Source of the DNA: Podocnemis expansa
Taxonomy: Eukaryota; Chordata; Testudines; Podocnemididae
Length of the DNA stretch: 64,000 nucleotides
NCBI GenBank assembly: GCA_007922195.1
Contig: ML682067.1
Span: 6,897,702 to 6,961,701 of the forward strand
Reading direction: 5' to 3'
The notes beneath the pieces were generated by a model. The model made no database searches. It was not told the origin of the DNA and was given only the letters and a program-made list of their open reading frames with translations. Shown one piece after another: positions 32,523 to 44,399 of the stretch (the first letter of the stretch is position 1; every line of letters begins with the position of its first letter). The position numbers were made by a program, and so were the translations under genes.

Positions 32523-34960
32523 CCCATGCCACACTCACCTGCAAAACTCCACCTCAAGCTCCCTTGTTCTCAGCCCTGTTGACTGCTGCCAGTGCCACTG
32601 CAGCTAAATTTCTGAAGCCACAAAAAGCTCAGCTGGTCAGTCCCTTCCAGGATTCATTGGACCCATTAAAAGCAAACTATGGAAGTTGCTTATCCTAAAA
32701 TCTAAGTTACTATATTATCATGTTACCCCCCACATTTATAAGTTGTAGTGCATCCTGTGTCATTTCTTGTTTTCAGTGTGCACAGATCTTGTTCATTCTG
32801 AGTGTCTAAACTATCTTGAGTGATCACAGCTGTTTGCTAAAGCTTTTCATGTGAAAGCTTTTATTTAACCACTTCACATTTCTACTTATTTTTCAAGCAT
32901 TTCCTTTTGTAGTCATATGTCTTGCTGGATATACTTCCCCTTATTTCATTATATCATGTCCCTGATGCAAATCAGTCAAATATGACAGAAAAACAGCAGT
33001 CTTCTTACAACGTAAAAACTGCAAGTTTTATTCTAATGAATAAAAGGTGTCCATTTCTTTTCAAAAAAGAGCTCAAAATATCAATTCCATCCATAGCAGT
33101 AAGAAACAAACTGGTGGACTACAGACTGAGCAGAATCTAGAACTCCTCCTTCATTGGGTTGGAGAAGAAAGAAGTTTAAACCATTCCTTTTCAGGGTGCA
33201 GCTAGTTCCCCTCTCAATGGCCAGCCAGCCCAGTTGAGGGAAAAGGGATGATCATCTGGTATGCAACCTTTACACTTCTCTCACATATCACACAAAAGAG
33301 ATACCCAGATAACCCCGTACCTTTCCACTTCCTTAAGTCCCTGAATGGCTGTGTTAGAGTTCATTATAATTTCTAGTCTTTTTATTAATTATAGTGTCAA
33401 ACTGTCAGTTTTTTTCCTTTCTTAGAAGTCATTTTGAGCAAAATTTAAGCTAAAAAGAAATCGGTTACTAGCAACATCAGTTTAGATACTAAGTATAATT
33501 TAAGACTACTGTTGTGATTATGACATTCTTATGCATAAATGGGCCATATGCATAAAGAGACCTAATTCAATTCAAAGTAATGCTTTGTCATTTTATGTTA
33601 GCAACATTCAACAAGAATGTGAATTAGAAATGCTGAATGATCTTTAAACCTCTATGTTTGTTTTTTTATGTGATGTTTTATTCCACATCTGCCAATTCAA
33701 ATTATGGAACCATGCAACTCCACTGAAAACGAGCAGATCTTACTACATCTAAAGCATCAATATGCAAACTAGAAAGATCATAATAAAACTTCATGCTAGC
33801 AAAAACCATTAGCATTTCAAATGTAGTGTTAGAGGCAAGTGAAAAATCCTTTTCTTAGTATATCTTTAAATACATTTCTATTTTCAGAATTCCACATTGC
33901 TAAAGTTAAGGAGGCAATGTGTGATTGTATGCTATATAATCATGATTTTCAGAATTCAGATGCTCAAAAGAAAAAAAAGAAAAAGCAAAAGATCAAACCA
34001 GTGCTACAGAATTAAATGAGAACAGCAAACCTTATGTTCAATCTACTATAGACTTTTATTTTGTGAATCCTTATGAAACACCTGTTTTGGATTAAATAAA
34101 TAAAAATAAATGTGCTACAATGATATGGATTATTTTATGTTTAAACAACAGTTACCAAAGATGAACAGGTATTCCCATGGGATGAGAAGATGGAAACCCC
34201 ATGTGTCAAAGAATACACGTAGGTTTTAATCCATCATAAAAACATTAGCTCATGCTTTTAAATTTAGGTGTAATTGTAGATCTCAATGGGTTGTTTTTGT
34301 GTTTGTTTTTTTACTTACTCATCTGCTTTCATGGAGAACATTGTACCTAATACAACAGATCTAGACAAGTGTACAGTTTAACAAATATTTTATTGCAAAA
34401 AAAAAAAAAGTAACCAGTCATCCACTGAAGATGAAAACTAGAAGTGGGATATTTCTTCTTGCTTTCTGAAGAATAAGTGGTCCTACAGCCCAGTGGATTA
34501 CAGGATATTATTTATAACACTGAGGTATAAACAGATGTTACCTGGATATGTCATAACTGCTAGATGAGCTGGTTTTGGTACATTTATTGTAATACATAAC
34601 ATGTCAAAAATAAGCTGTCAATGTGCAGTATTTTGGGGGAAAAAAATCCTTCTTGCCCAATTAAGTGTCCTATGTAAGTCATTATAAAGTTATTGTTTCT
34701 TTGAATTCAAAAAGACCCTTAAGATGAGACTTTTTAAAGTTTTAAAATTGTTTTGCTACTACTTATACTTCTGAAGAAAAGACAGCAAATACTAAAATTT
34801 AATTCCTTCTCCATCATACACAAGTTTAGGATACACATTTAAGATTACCAGTTGCATATTGTAGTTGGATTTTAAAAGGACGCTCCTGCAGCAAAAAATT
34901 TGTGTAGTCCATCGTATGGTTTGTCATTATGCTAGGACACAGAGACAGTCATTTTATTTA
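32523..34960. other. AT-rich intergenic DNA, nothing recognised
   Basis: 2.4 kb with no long frame and no repeat ends. An A-run is at about 34398. This may be the most single-copy-like stretch in the window. Confidence 0.5.
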
Positions 34961-35370
34961 TTCATAGAATCATAGGGTTGGAAGGGACCTCATAGGTCAT
35001 CTAGTCCAACCCCCTGCCAGAGGCAGGACCACTCACACTTAAACCATCCCAGTCAGGGTTTTGTCCAGCCTGGCCTTAAACACCTCTAAAGATGGAGACT
35101 CCACCACGTCCCTCGGCAGCTCATTCCAAGACTTCACCACTCTCCTGGTAAAAAAGTTTTTCCTAATATCCAGCCTCGACCTCCCTAACCGCAACTTGAG
35201 ACCATTGCTCCTCGTTCTGTCCTCCGTTACTACTGAGAACAGTCGAGCTCCATCTTCCTTAGAGCATCCCTTCAAGTAGTTGAAGGTTGCTATCAAATCC
35301 CCCCTCAATCTTCTCTTCTGCAGACTATTGTAAAAACATTGTTCCCAGTTCTTCAAGCAGGAAGTGAAAT
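34961..35370 (-). pseudogene. CR1 LINE 3' end (ORF2 C-terminus and tail)
   Basis: On the minus strand it encodes the CR1 ORF2 C-terminus ([52 protein letters not shown]) through 35356-35039 without a stop. It then gives the short 3'UTR and the tail ATTCTATGA at 34962. CR1 copies are usually 5'-truncated, as here. The open frame makes it one of the younger copies in the window. Confidence 0.9.
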
Positions 35371-36902
35371 AACATGTACATCCTTGAAACTAAAGAGGAC
35401 ATTTGTGTTTGGTAAGTACAATATTAATGGTAAGATCTGGACACAGTTCAAAAGATTTGAATTCTTCTTTATCACATGGTCATTCAGAATGTATCAGATT
35501 ATATGAAGGTTTTTGAATATTTCTCCTCTTACCCTTCATTTTTTGAATCTAATCCCTTTATGTAACTGCTCTCTTCCCAGTGTCTTTATCCAGTCTATTC
35601 TCTTTCCTTAACTACAAGCAAATCTTTTTCTCAAAGTATCTACAGTTATCTGGCAGATTGTTCAAGCCTGAACCTCAGAATTTTATTCTACACCTCATTT
35701 ACTTCCTTCAAGCCTCAAATTCCTGACAGAATAATCACTTGATGATTAACTGGTCTATTCATTCCCTCTGAAGCACCTAGCATTGGCCATTGTTGGAAAA
35801 CTGAACAATGGGCTAGGTGGACCACTAATCTGACCTCGTATGGCCACTCTTATGCATTCATCAGGCTTTTTCTAATTTTGCTAATATTTTGGAATTGATT
35901 TTACCCTTTGACTTTATTGAGTGAGTCATCACATCACAGTCTGCTGGGCTAGCTTTTGTCCTGGACAAGCAGGTCTACCAAGGAACATAGTATTCCCATA
36001 TTTATGCAGCACACATATGAGGTAAATATGACCCGAATAGTCTAAAGCGTCAAAGATCACATATGGTTTAGTATTTTACTCTTTTGAAAGTCTTTATACA
36101 TATAATTTATTATAAGGTATGGCATTATGATCATATCATAGTAATATGCTGCTTTTCTTCATATCTCAAAGCTACAACAGAACAGGACCAGTGCCTATTA
36201 AGTTGATGATTCACAAATCCATTAGCATATATACTAGTTTTGCTAGTTGAGTTTGCCTGAATCCATGAAAGATTTATTATAACTGTGTATAAATCAATGT
36301 TTCTGTAAAACTTTGGCTTAATTTTAGACCTGAATATTGAGAAACCAAAAGCTAAAGTTAAATATTTATTTGGTTCCGAGCTCATGCATAGTTTTATTAT
36401 GTGCAGTTTTGTGTAAAGTGAGCAACTGAGTATATGATACACTCATTCTCAACAGCTGATAAAACAGCCTTATATAAGCTATCTAATATAGAACTCATTT
36501 CTAACGAGTCTTATAGCTAAATCATGCGGTGTCCAAAACTGGTGTCCACCCTTTGAAAAGGAAGTTGCAAGATTTAAAAGCCATGATCATGATTAAGGTG
36601 GGGAAAACATGCTTTATAGCGCGAGCCTAAAGAAGATCAACTTATTTAGCTCTTCAAAGACAAGGTGAAGACACAAATTGACCATAGTCTCTAAAGCCCT
36701 GTGCAGAGACCAGGGCCATAACTATGGCGGGGTGAAAGGAGCAAGGCCCTGAGTGAATGGTTTTACAGGGCACCAAAATCATGCTTACACAGAGAGGTCC
36801 TGGCAGCAAAGAAGTGGAGAATACTCTGCTATGTTCCTCTGCAGACAGGAGCTTGTGCTAGCCTGACAGGTTACGTATTCCCCTGTCAGGTATTTATCTT
36901 GC
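35371..36902. other. Intergenic, nothing recognised
   Basis: AT-rich sequence with only short frames; no repeat borders found. Confidence 0.5.
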
Positions 36903-36905
36903 TTA

Positions 36906-37419
36906 GGCTGTGTCCACACCAGGGTTTTATTTTGAAACAACAGCCGTTGTTTTGAAATGAAGCTGAGCATGTCCGAATGATGGTTCATTATTTCGAAGGG
37001 ATGGTACCCTGTTGTTTCAAAATAATGGCCATCGTTTTGAAACAGTAAAACCTCGCATGCAATCAAAATAGCCATTGTTTCAAAACAACCATTTTGAAAC
37101 AATGCTGTTCGGACATTTTATTTTGAAATAATGGTTATTTCAAAATAATACTTTGCCTTTCTCCTTCCAAGGGTGCCTTCCTTTTGGTATATATTGGGTG
37201 GGGACATGGCCCAGCGAGGGGGCCATGTTGCCACACGTCCCATGCTGCCCCTTTCCTGAAGCGAAATAGCATGTCCACACACAGGGCATACTATTTCGCT
37301 TTGAGGGTTTCCCTTATTTTGAATTAACATTTTCTTACTTCAGTTTAAGTTATTTCAAAATAAAGATTTTATTTCGAAATAACTTATTTCAAAATAACAG
37401 TTTACATGTGAACACAGCC
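36906..37419. mobile_element. TTTCAAAA-type MITE with TTA duplication
   Basis: Ends GGCTGTGTCCACACCAGG and GTGAACACAGCC, flanked by TTA at 36903-36905 and 37420-37422. The same subfamily as 17142 in opposite orientation: the central phrase appears as CATGCTGCCCCTTTCC and CCTTTTGGTATATATTGGG. Confidence 0.85.
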
Positions 37420-37422
37420 TTA

Positions 37423-38879
37423 GTGATTTGCACCTCTAGGCCACTCTTAAGTCTCACAGCTCCTGGTATTGTGTAAGCCACCCAGGGGCCATGCAGACTG
37501 CTAAGTATCAGAGTCTGCTCTCAGCTCAGCCCCCCCACCTCACTCCCAGGCTTGCTGAGACAGAGATTAGCTGCTCTCCCTGTTCCAGGGGAAGAGAAGA
37601 GGGCAATTTGAATCCCCCTCCAGGCAGGCAGCCTGTGCATATGACTCAGTTTTGCTCCCCTGCCCACCAGCACAGGGGCAAGTACAAGGCACCAGGGCTC
37701 AGGAGAGGGATAGGGAAGCTAGGGGGTGAAGTGGGTGGCAGGCCACCCAGGGGGTTCCAGGCTCTGTGTGATGCCCCAGAGGACAAATCAGGGCCAGTGC
37801 AAGGAGGGAGGTGCTTGCAGAAAGAAAGTTTGGGGTGAAAATCTGAGCAATACTGGGGGGTGGGTGAGTGAGAGACCCAGATGGGACAACAGCTGCCCAG
37901 CTGCAGTGGTGTGGGCCACAGGGTGGGGAAGTGGGTGGCTTTGGGACAGTAGGGGGTGGGGGGAAACAGGTGGTTTAGGGGAAATGGAGGGTGAACAGTT
38001 TTGTGCTGGGCTGGAGGGGTGGCTAGGAGGGCCTTGGTGGGGCAACAGATGTTCAGGGTAGTTTTGAGCCAGGTAGGGCATTGAGTTGTGGAGTGGTTTT
38101 GGGAGCAATAGCAGTGAGCTGTTTTGGGCCAGTTGGGGCAACAGCTGGGAGGGGGGTGGAGAATTAACTCCAGGCTCCATGTAATAGCTGGGAGAAGAGG
38201 TTGATAGTGGTTTTTTTTTCAGTGAGGGGGGAGGCTGGAGCTGCTTCAGTTGTGTGAAGCACTCTGGAAGAGGCTGGGCTGCAGGTTGCTGGCTGTACCA
38301 TGGATGGGCTGGAAAGGTGAGAAGCAAGTGCCAGGTTCCCTACAATGGGTCTCTCGAGTGTTTGAAATAACTCAAGTTTCCAGCAGAACTTTCATAAAAA
38401 TAATTTTAAAAAAATTATTTAAAAAATTAACCTATTCATAAAAATAAATACTGTGCAATTTAAGCCCTCCTGAAAAATGACACTATGGGAAAAGAGACAG
38501 GGCTGAGGGAAGACACTGTTGAGAGGGTGGTGGGAGGAGGACAAAGATGGCAAGTGTGTTGGGGGGGAGTGTAGGAGATGAATGATGGATTGCTGGTGGG
38601 TGGGGTGGTTGGAGAAGTGAGTGATGGATGGAGAAATGGGATGGAGCCATGGCAGCTGGTACCTGGGGGAGACATGGAGGGATGGCATGGCTAGCTATAA
38701 AGTCACAGTCACTTATAAAGAGTCTTTCAAAAGGCATCAATTTCTTGAAGTAACTGATCTTCCTCTGTGGCTGGCCTATGGATTTGAGCAATGGGGCACA
38801 TCCTGCCATTGATAGCTATGAGGGCAGTTCCTTCTGTTCTTGCTACCAACAGGCCCTGGCACCTAATGCTCACAACCTG
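37423..38879. other. Intergenic with G-rich low-complexity DNA
   Basis: 37490-38660 is G-rich and T-poor on the plus strand, giving Pro/Ser/His-rich chance frames on the minus strand. No domain or repeat terminus seen. Confidence 0.45.
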
Positions 38880-39018
38880 CTATAATCCAAAGGGATAACT
38901 TTGTTAGTCTAGTTAAGTAAAACAAATAAACAAGCAAGGACCCCTGTGGCACCTAAAGACTAACAAATTTATTTTTTGCCTGAGCTTTCATGGGAGAAAA
39001 TCCCACTTCGTAGAATCC
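38880..39018. repeat. Half copy of the palindromic interspersed repeat
   Basis: Left-arm type: CCAAAGGGATAACTTTGTTAGTC, ACCCCTGTGGCACCTAAAGA, then GAGCTTTCATGGGAGAAAA and TCCCACTTCGTAGA. It matches the left arm of 11257-12004. Confidence 0.75.
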
Positions 39019-39522
39019 TTCCTTCTGAGCCACTACCTAGTTTCCTTAGACACCAAGACCCTTGTCTATGTGCATGCAGGTAGGAGGCTGAGGTTAACAA
39101 AACTTGGTGGTTTTATGCCAGGTCTTTTCCCTGCTATGTTATGTTTCACATAAGAATAAAGAAGTGCTTTTTAGATGACTCTGCAGCTAGTCTCCTACCG
39201 TGGTGAGGCAGGATGCTTTAAAAGCTTTCTTGATAAGACTGCTTAACATACATGTTACTGTAGCTGTCATATTTTTGGGGAACTGACTGGCTGCAGAGAG
39301 GGGTAATGCGTTACTGAACCTTTCACTTGTGGCTAGTTCAAATCCAGCTCAGATTAATAATGACTGAAGATTATGAAAGTGCTGTGTGGTGGTGATATGT
39401 GAAAAGAATTGTTAGTCTTCATCCATTTCCTGATGGACAGACTTTTACAGCACCAGGACATAAATTAAGAGCAGAGAGAGCACTGAATGAATGGACTGTG
39501 GAGACTGAACTACTAAAGTTTG

Positions 39523-39755
39523 AGACTGAAAGGCTAACTGTGTTAGTCTGTTGCAGAGAAACAGAGTCCTGTGGCACTTTTAAAGACTAGCAGATTTATT
39601 TATTGCATGAGCATTTGTGGGAGAAAATCCCACTTTGTCAGACACACTGAAAATGAAGCATCTGATGAAATGGGATTTTCTTCCCAAAAAGCTCATGCAA
39701 TAAATAAATCTTTAAAAGTGCCACAGGACTCTGTTTGTTTCTCTAAAGTCTGAGA
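39523..39755. repeat. Full foldback copy of the palindromic interspersed repeat
   Basis: The left arm (TTAGTCTGTTGCAGAGAAAC, AGTCCTGTGGCACTTTTAAAG) and the right arm (CTTTAAAAGTGCCACAGGAC, GTTTGTTTCTC) are complementary around an axis near 39645. It is shorter at the outer ends than the copy at 11257. Confidence 0.8.
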
Positions 39756-40975
39756 GTTTGCATATCTGTGTTTTACTGCAAGCAATAAATGCAGTTTTGT
39801 GTTTTTGTTTGTCTCAATTGTTTCTACTTGCTGATTGTGTTCAATTACATATCACATGTCACTGTGTTGCATTGTGTTCAATTCTATATCATATTTTATT
39901 TAATTATCACACTGTTAATCACAATACTTATTGTGTTATGCTGTGTTCACTACTTTGTGACAATAATTAATATAGACATAAATGCGATATAAAATTATAA
40001 ATATTTTTATGGACCAATAACTGATGCATATGGTACTGAGAAGCGGTTGCAAATGCCGACCTATGCTGGGGCCCACACATGCATAAAGGGGGCCTGGACA
40101 ATACAGGAAGGTGGCCCAGAGATTAGGTGGGTTCTGGGGCCAGTTAAATTATACTTTAACCACTGGGTATGCTCCATTCCTTTTCTGACACCCCAGGATG
40201 GGCCGACTGGTAGGGGTGGGGGGGGAGGCCTAGCAGCTGGGGAGAGGCACAAGTGGGGACGCCCTCCCCCCAGTGGCAGCAGGGGACAGATAGGCTCTAT
40301 GCTGACAGTCGGCGGTGACTGGAGATGTATTGCGGCTCCGCACCACCATCTGCCAGCAGCGCAGTGTTGGATCAGGTCCTGGGCTGAATTGGGCACGGGG
40401 GGGCCAGGGGACAAAAAGTCTAGTTAGGGCTCTGGCAGAGACATGAACCTAGAGAGCACTTTAATTTAGTACATGTGCCCTACATCAAATCTAACGTGGT
40501 TGCTCCCTGCTGCATACCTGAGAGTCACGCTGGTCTGTTCTATTAAAGTTCATTCCTTACCCATTCAATAGTTTATTCTTCCATGAACACTCCAGATTGT
40601 TACAGTAGCTTTTGGCACTCTAAGATTTAGTGACTAGAACTGACAAGTTCAAACTGAAATAAACTGTGAAATATCACTGTGACATTCTGTGTTTGAAAAT
40701 AATACCCCCCAAAATGACTTTCGTAAGTGTCATATAATTATATGTTGTAAACAAAGTGTATTTTTTTATATTATTTTAAAAGTCTTGATTTGATAAATGT
40801 TAATATCTTGTCAAACTTGTACAGAAAGATATAAATTAAATATTGTATATCTTGTGAGATGAGAAATGCCTAACCCAGCTTTTCAGGTAAAAGAGTGAAG
40901 TGGCCAGCCATGCTAATAAGCCATCAAGAAAAGAGTCTACTACTGGGAATCATTTACAGTGAAGATTTCATATGT
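39756..40975. other. Intergenic, nothing recognised
   Basis: T-rich frames at 39758-39992 are low-complexity. A moderately GC-rich patch lies at 40190-40410. No repeat ends found. Confidence 0.45.
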
Positions 40976-40979
40976 AAAG

Positions 40980-41480
40980 TGTGGCCAAGTACTCCCCCAG
41001 CTTGTGGCATGTGCCGTCCATCCTCCTTGGCATTGCAGGCCTAGGGTAAATTGGTCACCTGGGCAGGCCCCCTACTCCTGCAGACACTGCAGGCTCTTTG
41101 CCCTTTCTGCCGAGGCCCCACTATGCAAGTCTACTAGTGCTCCCCCTCCCCTTTGTGGGAAGGAGGTGTGAGCTCTAAGCCATAGCTCTGCAGTTGCAGC
41201 TGCTGAGAAGGCTTTTTTTGTGGAGCTACTTTAACTTGAGCATCCCGGTACTCAGGCAAAACTTCTCAAGCTTCCTCCCACTGCTATCCTTCTCCTTTGT
41301 GTGCTAGTGGAGGTGTGGCTTTTATAGGGCCTGGGGCAGCCCTTAATGGGGTTCAGGCATCCCTAATTGCCCTGCAAGTGTTTCTTCTCTACCTGTTGGG
41401 AACAGAGCCATCAGCATTTTAGGGCTGACAAACCTACCCATGAACACCCTTCTATAACCATCAGCCCTGGCTCTGTTACA
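40980..41480 (+). mobile_element. 501-bp internally deleted Tx1 derivative (5'UTR joined to 3' end)
   Basis: It begins TGTGGCC at 40980 and ends CTGTTACA at 41480, the same termini as the full-length Tx1 element, and is flanked by AAAG on both sides (40976-40979 and 41481-41484). Bases 40980 to about 41453 align with the first ~470 nt of the Tx1 5'UTR (GGCTTTTATAGGGCCTGG at 41317, GGGAACA at 41398, CAGCATTTTAGGGCTGACAA). They pass directly into the last ~36 nt (ACACCCTTCTATAACC...). About 8.1 kb, including both ORFs, is absent. The joint lies where the 5'UTR reads AACACCATTCT and the 3' end ATCACCCTTCT, so short homology may have mediated it. The private target duplication suggests that the deleted form may itself have been inserted, using the machinery of complete copies. 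Confidence 0.88.
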
Positions 41481-41484
41481 AAAG

Positions 41485-42729
41485 AATGTATGGAACATGT
41501 TCACAATGTTAACATCACTGATTGACCAATGGAGAGCAGCCCTGACATCACATGCATGAGCTGTCTAGCAAACTGGGAATGGCTATAAATGGTGGGGAAT
41601 TACATAATTACTTGTCTTTACTCTGCCACATCCCAACACTTGAAGAAACGACTGAAAGACAAAGAATTATGGACTTGCAGAGAGGAGTCCCAAGCAGGGA
41701 AATCAGCCTCAAATTGTAAAAATAGAAAATCTGTAGCTTGCCTGTGCCATCTCTTTGGCTGAGACAGTTCTAGATTCAAATTCTGTGAGATTTTAGATTG
41801 CATTCTTATTTTTCTCTTGGTAAATATTTTTAATCTGTTTACATTTGCAATTTATAATCACTTAAAAACTATTTTTCTGTAGTTAATACACCAGTTAAGA
41901 TAAAATAGTAAGCAAGTTTGCTTTTGAACAAAATTTTTAGGCAATGCAGCCCAGTAACAAAAACGGGGGTATATTTCTTCCACTTTGAGGAAAAGGCAGA
42001 CAATAAACTTCACTGATCAGGCTTTTGACCAGGGCAAGCAGTGCAGATTGGGGTCCTGGACTGAGGACCTAGCTGGAGTTTTTCTATTGTTGTTTTGTTA
42101 GTGGCAGATGAAAGTAATCATTGAACTAATTTGGGTGTGCTGCAGAATCTGCTGTTGGGTTGAGTTATAACAGTTTGTGTCTGTCTGTCACCAGGTAGAA
42201 TTGTATAAATCTGGTTCCCACAGAACCAAATTCTGCCTACAAAAGAAGCCAAACCTGGAGAAAATCAGCTTTGTAGTTTAATATTTATGAACAGCTAATG
42301 TTTGCAATTAGAAGGGTTTCCTTTGACTTTCTAGAACAACTCAAACCACACAACTATGGGAATGAGGGGGAGTTGACAAGGTATTACATTTCTTGTTGTA
42401 ATATGAAACAGCTGTGGTGTTTGTTTTTAAACCCACACACTTCAAAAAGGCTAAATAAATTTTGCTAGAATGTTAATGTGTTCGGACTGGAGCTAGCAAG
42501 CAGATGGCAGAATCAAGCTGGGTTCTTTGAGACGGTTCATGAAAATACATACACTCACCATTTTGTATCTCCTTTTGACTCCTTCTGCCATTATCAACTA
42601 CATATTCCATCAACTCAACTCAATTATTATTGCATAGAACATATTTCAAAAACCACACAAGTCAAACATTCATCTCTGGGTGGACAAATAAAATTCCACA
42701 AAAGTGTTTGCCTGAAAGTTAAAAACAAG
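41485..42729. other. Intergenic, nothing recognised
   Basis: AT-rich; no frames or repeat borders of note. Confidence 0.5.
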
Positions 42730-42730
42730 T

Positions 42731-43129
42731 GGTATGTCTACACTAGATGGCTCAGAGAAGTCAACTTAGAAAGGTCAACTTAAAGTTGACCTTATTAAGT
42801 TGAGTTAAAGAGTCCCCACATGTTTAAGGCAACTTTATAAAGTCCACTTAAGTCAAGGGACCCATTTAAAGTCAACTTAATAAAGTTGACTTTAAATAGA
42901 TTCCCTGGCTTAAGTGGACTGTATAAAGTCAACTTTAAAGGCCACGTTTTTTTAAGTTGACTCAATAAAGTCGACTTAACCCTTTAAGTTGACTTTAAGG
43001 GTGAGAGTTATTAAGTTGACTTAAGCAAGTGCTTACATCAACTTAGTGAACTCCAAATGTGTCCAGGGAGTTGCTTAGGTCAACTTAAGCCTGCTTAAAT
43101 CGACATAAACCTCCAGTGTAGACACACCC
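42731..43129. mobile_element. GTCAACTTAAG-type MITE
   Basis: Ends GGTATGTCTACACTAG and CCAGTGTAGACACACCC. The body is made of self-complementary TTAAGTTGACTT / AAGTCAACTTAA words. It abuts the next element, with only AAA between them. Confidence 0.7.
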
Positions 43130-43132
43130 AAA

Positions 43133-43338
43133 GGGTATGTCTACACTTAGAGCAGAATTCAAATCGACCATCATCAATTCAAATTCTATTAAGTGCATAG
43201 ACATACCCGCTTTCATCAGTTTGAACTGGGGATCTCCTCAGTTTGAATTGATGAAAGCTGACTTTGAATTAGTCAAACCTCTACCTAATGTGTCTATGTC
43301 AATTCAAATTCATTGACATGGCCATTGTAGAGATAGCC
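43133..43338. mobile_element. AATTCAAATTGA-type MITE with AAA duplication
   Basis: Ends GGGTATGTCTACACTTAG and GTAGAGATAGCC, flanked by AAA (43130-43132 and 43339-43341). At 206 bp it is the shortest complete member seen, which makes its stem-like organisation (TTTGAACTGGGGATC...TCAGTTTGAATTGATG) easy to see. Confidence 0.75.
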
Positions 43339-43341
43339 AAA

Positions 43342-44396
43342 GAGAAAGAGAAAGAGAAGGCTTAGAATGAAAGCTACACTTTAGCCTTAAATACAGAAGC
43401 TGAGCTCCTGCTAAAAATTGTGTGTATGGCAGAACGTCATAGAATAAATGACCATACTCTCCCTCTTGCCATGACAGCTCACTTCAGTGTATGGAGATGA
43501 CCACTTAATAGCAACATTCAGGCCCCAACAGAAATTCTGAACTCTCTTAGCAGTGGATGTGGGGGCATAGCAACTTCAGCATGAACACAATAAGGCTACT
43601 GGTGTTTTTAATGAGAAAAATAGCGAGCAGTGGTTCTCAGACTGGTGGTCATGACCATCAGATGGACTATGAAGCTATGTGGAAAGTTGTATGGCTTTTC
43701 TTACTTGACCTCTCACAGTGTGTATTATTAGACTTTTACTTCAATGAGGAGAAGAATAGAGGAAACTATTCAGCAGTATTGTCTTATTTTCAGGATGACT
43801 AGACCAGTGAGTTTATTACAAGCTCTTTGAATTTTGTAAATTTCTTTCTCTCCAATATTTTGATTTGACCAGCTTTCTGACCCTGTTACCTGTTAAACTT
43901 CTACTTCTGCAACTTCCAGGATACTTGCCGATAGATATTCCTCTGAAAAACTAGTCTACTTTCAAACAGGATTTTGGCTAATATTCTTTATTTTGTTTAT
44001 GCTTCTGGGAGTAAGGCTTATTACTGAAAGATCCCAGCATGGATCCTGCCATTTTCCTGCCAGGGGGCCTCATTAGCCCCTTAAACTCAGTAGGTGACTT
44101 GAGTTAATTGGGGATTTGTCCCCCTAGCCAAGTCAAACATTCCCTCTCTCAGGATAAATTCAGAATACAACAAGCCCTTTGGCTTTTCAAAAGACTAAAA
44201 TCTTTCAGCCCTGCCCAGCATGAACAAACAGTTCATTCTCCCTGAATTAAGTTTTTGGGTTGCAGGCGTCCCAGGGCAGTTCTTGTCCTATGAGTTCATG
44301 AAGTTTCCCACAACATCACAGAAGTAGTGACAATACTTCTGCAGGCAGCATTGCAGAGGCACCCTTCATGCCTGTCCTCTGCTTTGGATCCTAGTT
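43342..44396. other. Intergenic, possible hAT fragment at 43628
   Basis: CAGTGGTTCTCAGACTGGTG at 43628 resembles a hAT-type left end, but no right end was found. Otherwise nothing recognised. Confidence 0.35.
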
Positions 44397-44399
44397 CTA

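Noticed and set aside
43628..43700. hAT left end CAGTGGTTCTCAGACT
   Set aside because: No matching right end or 8-bp duplication; kept only as a remark.
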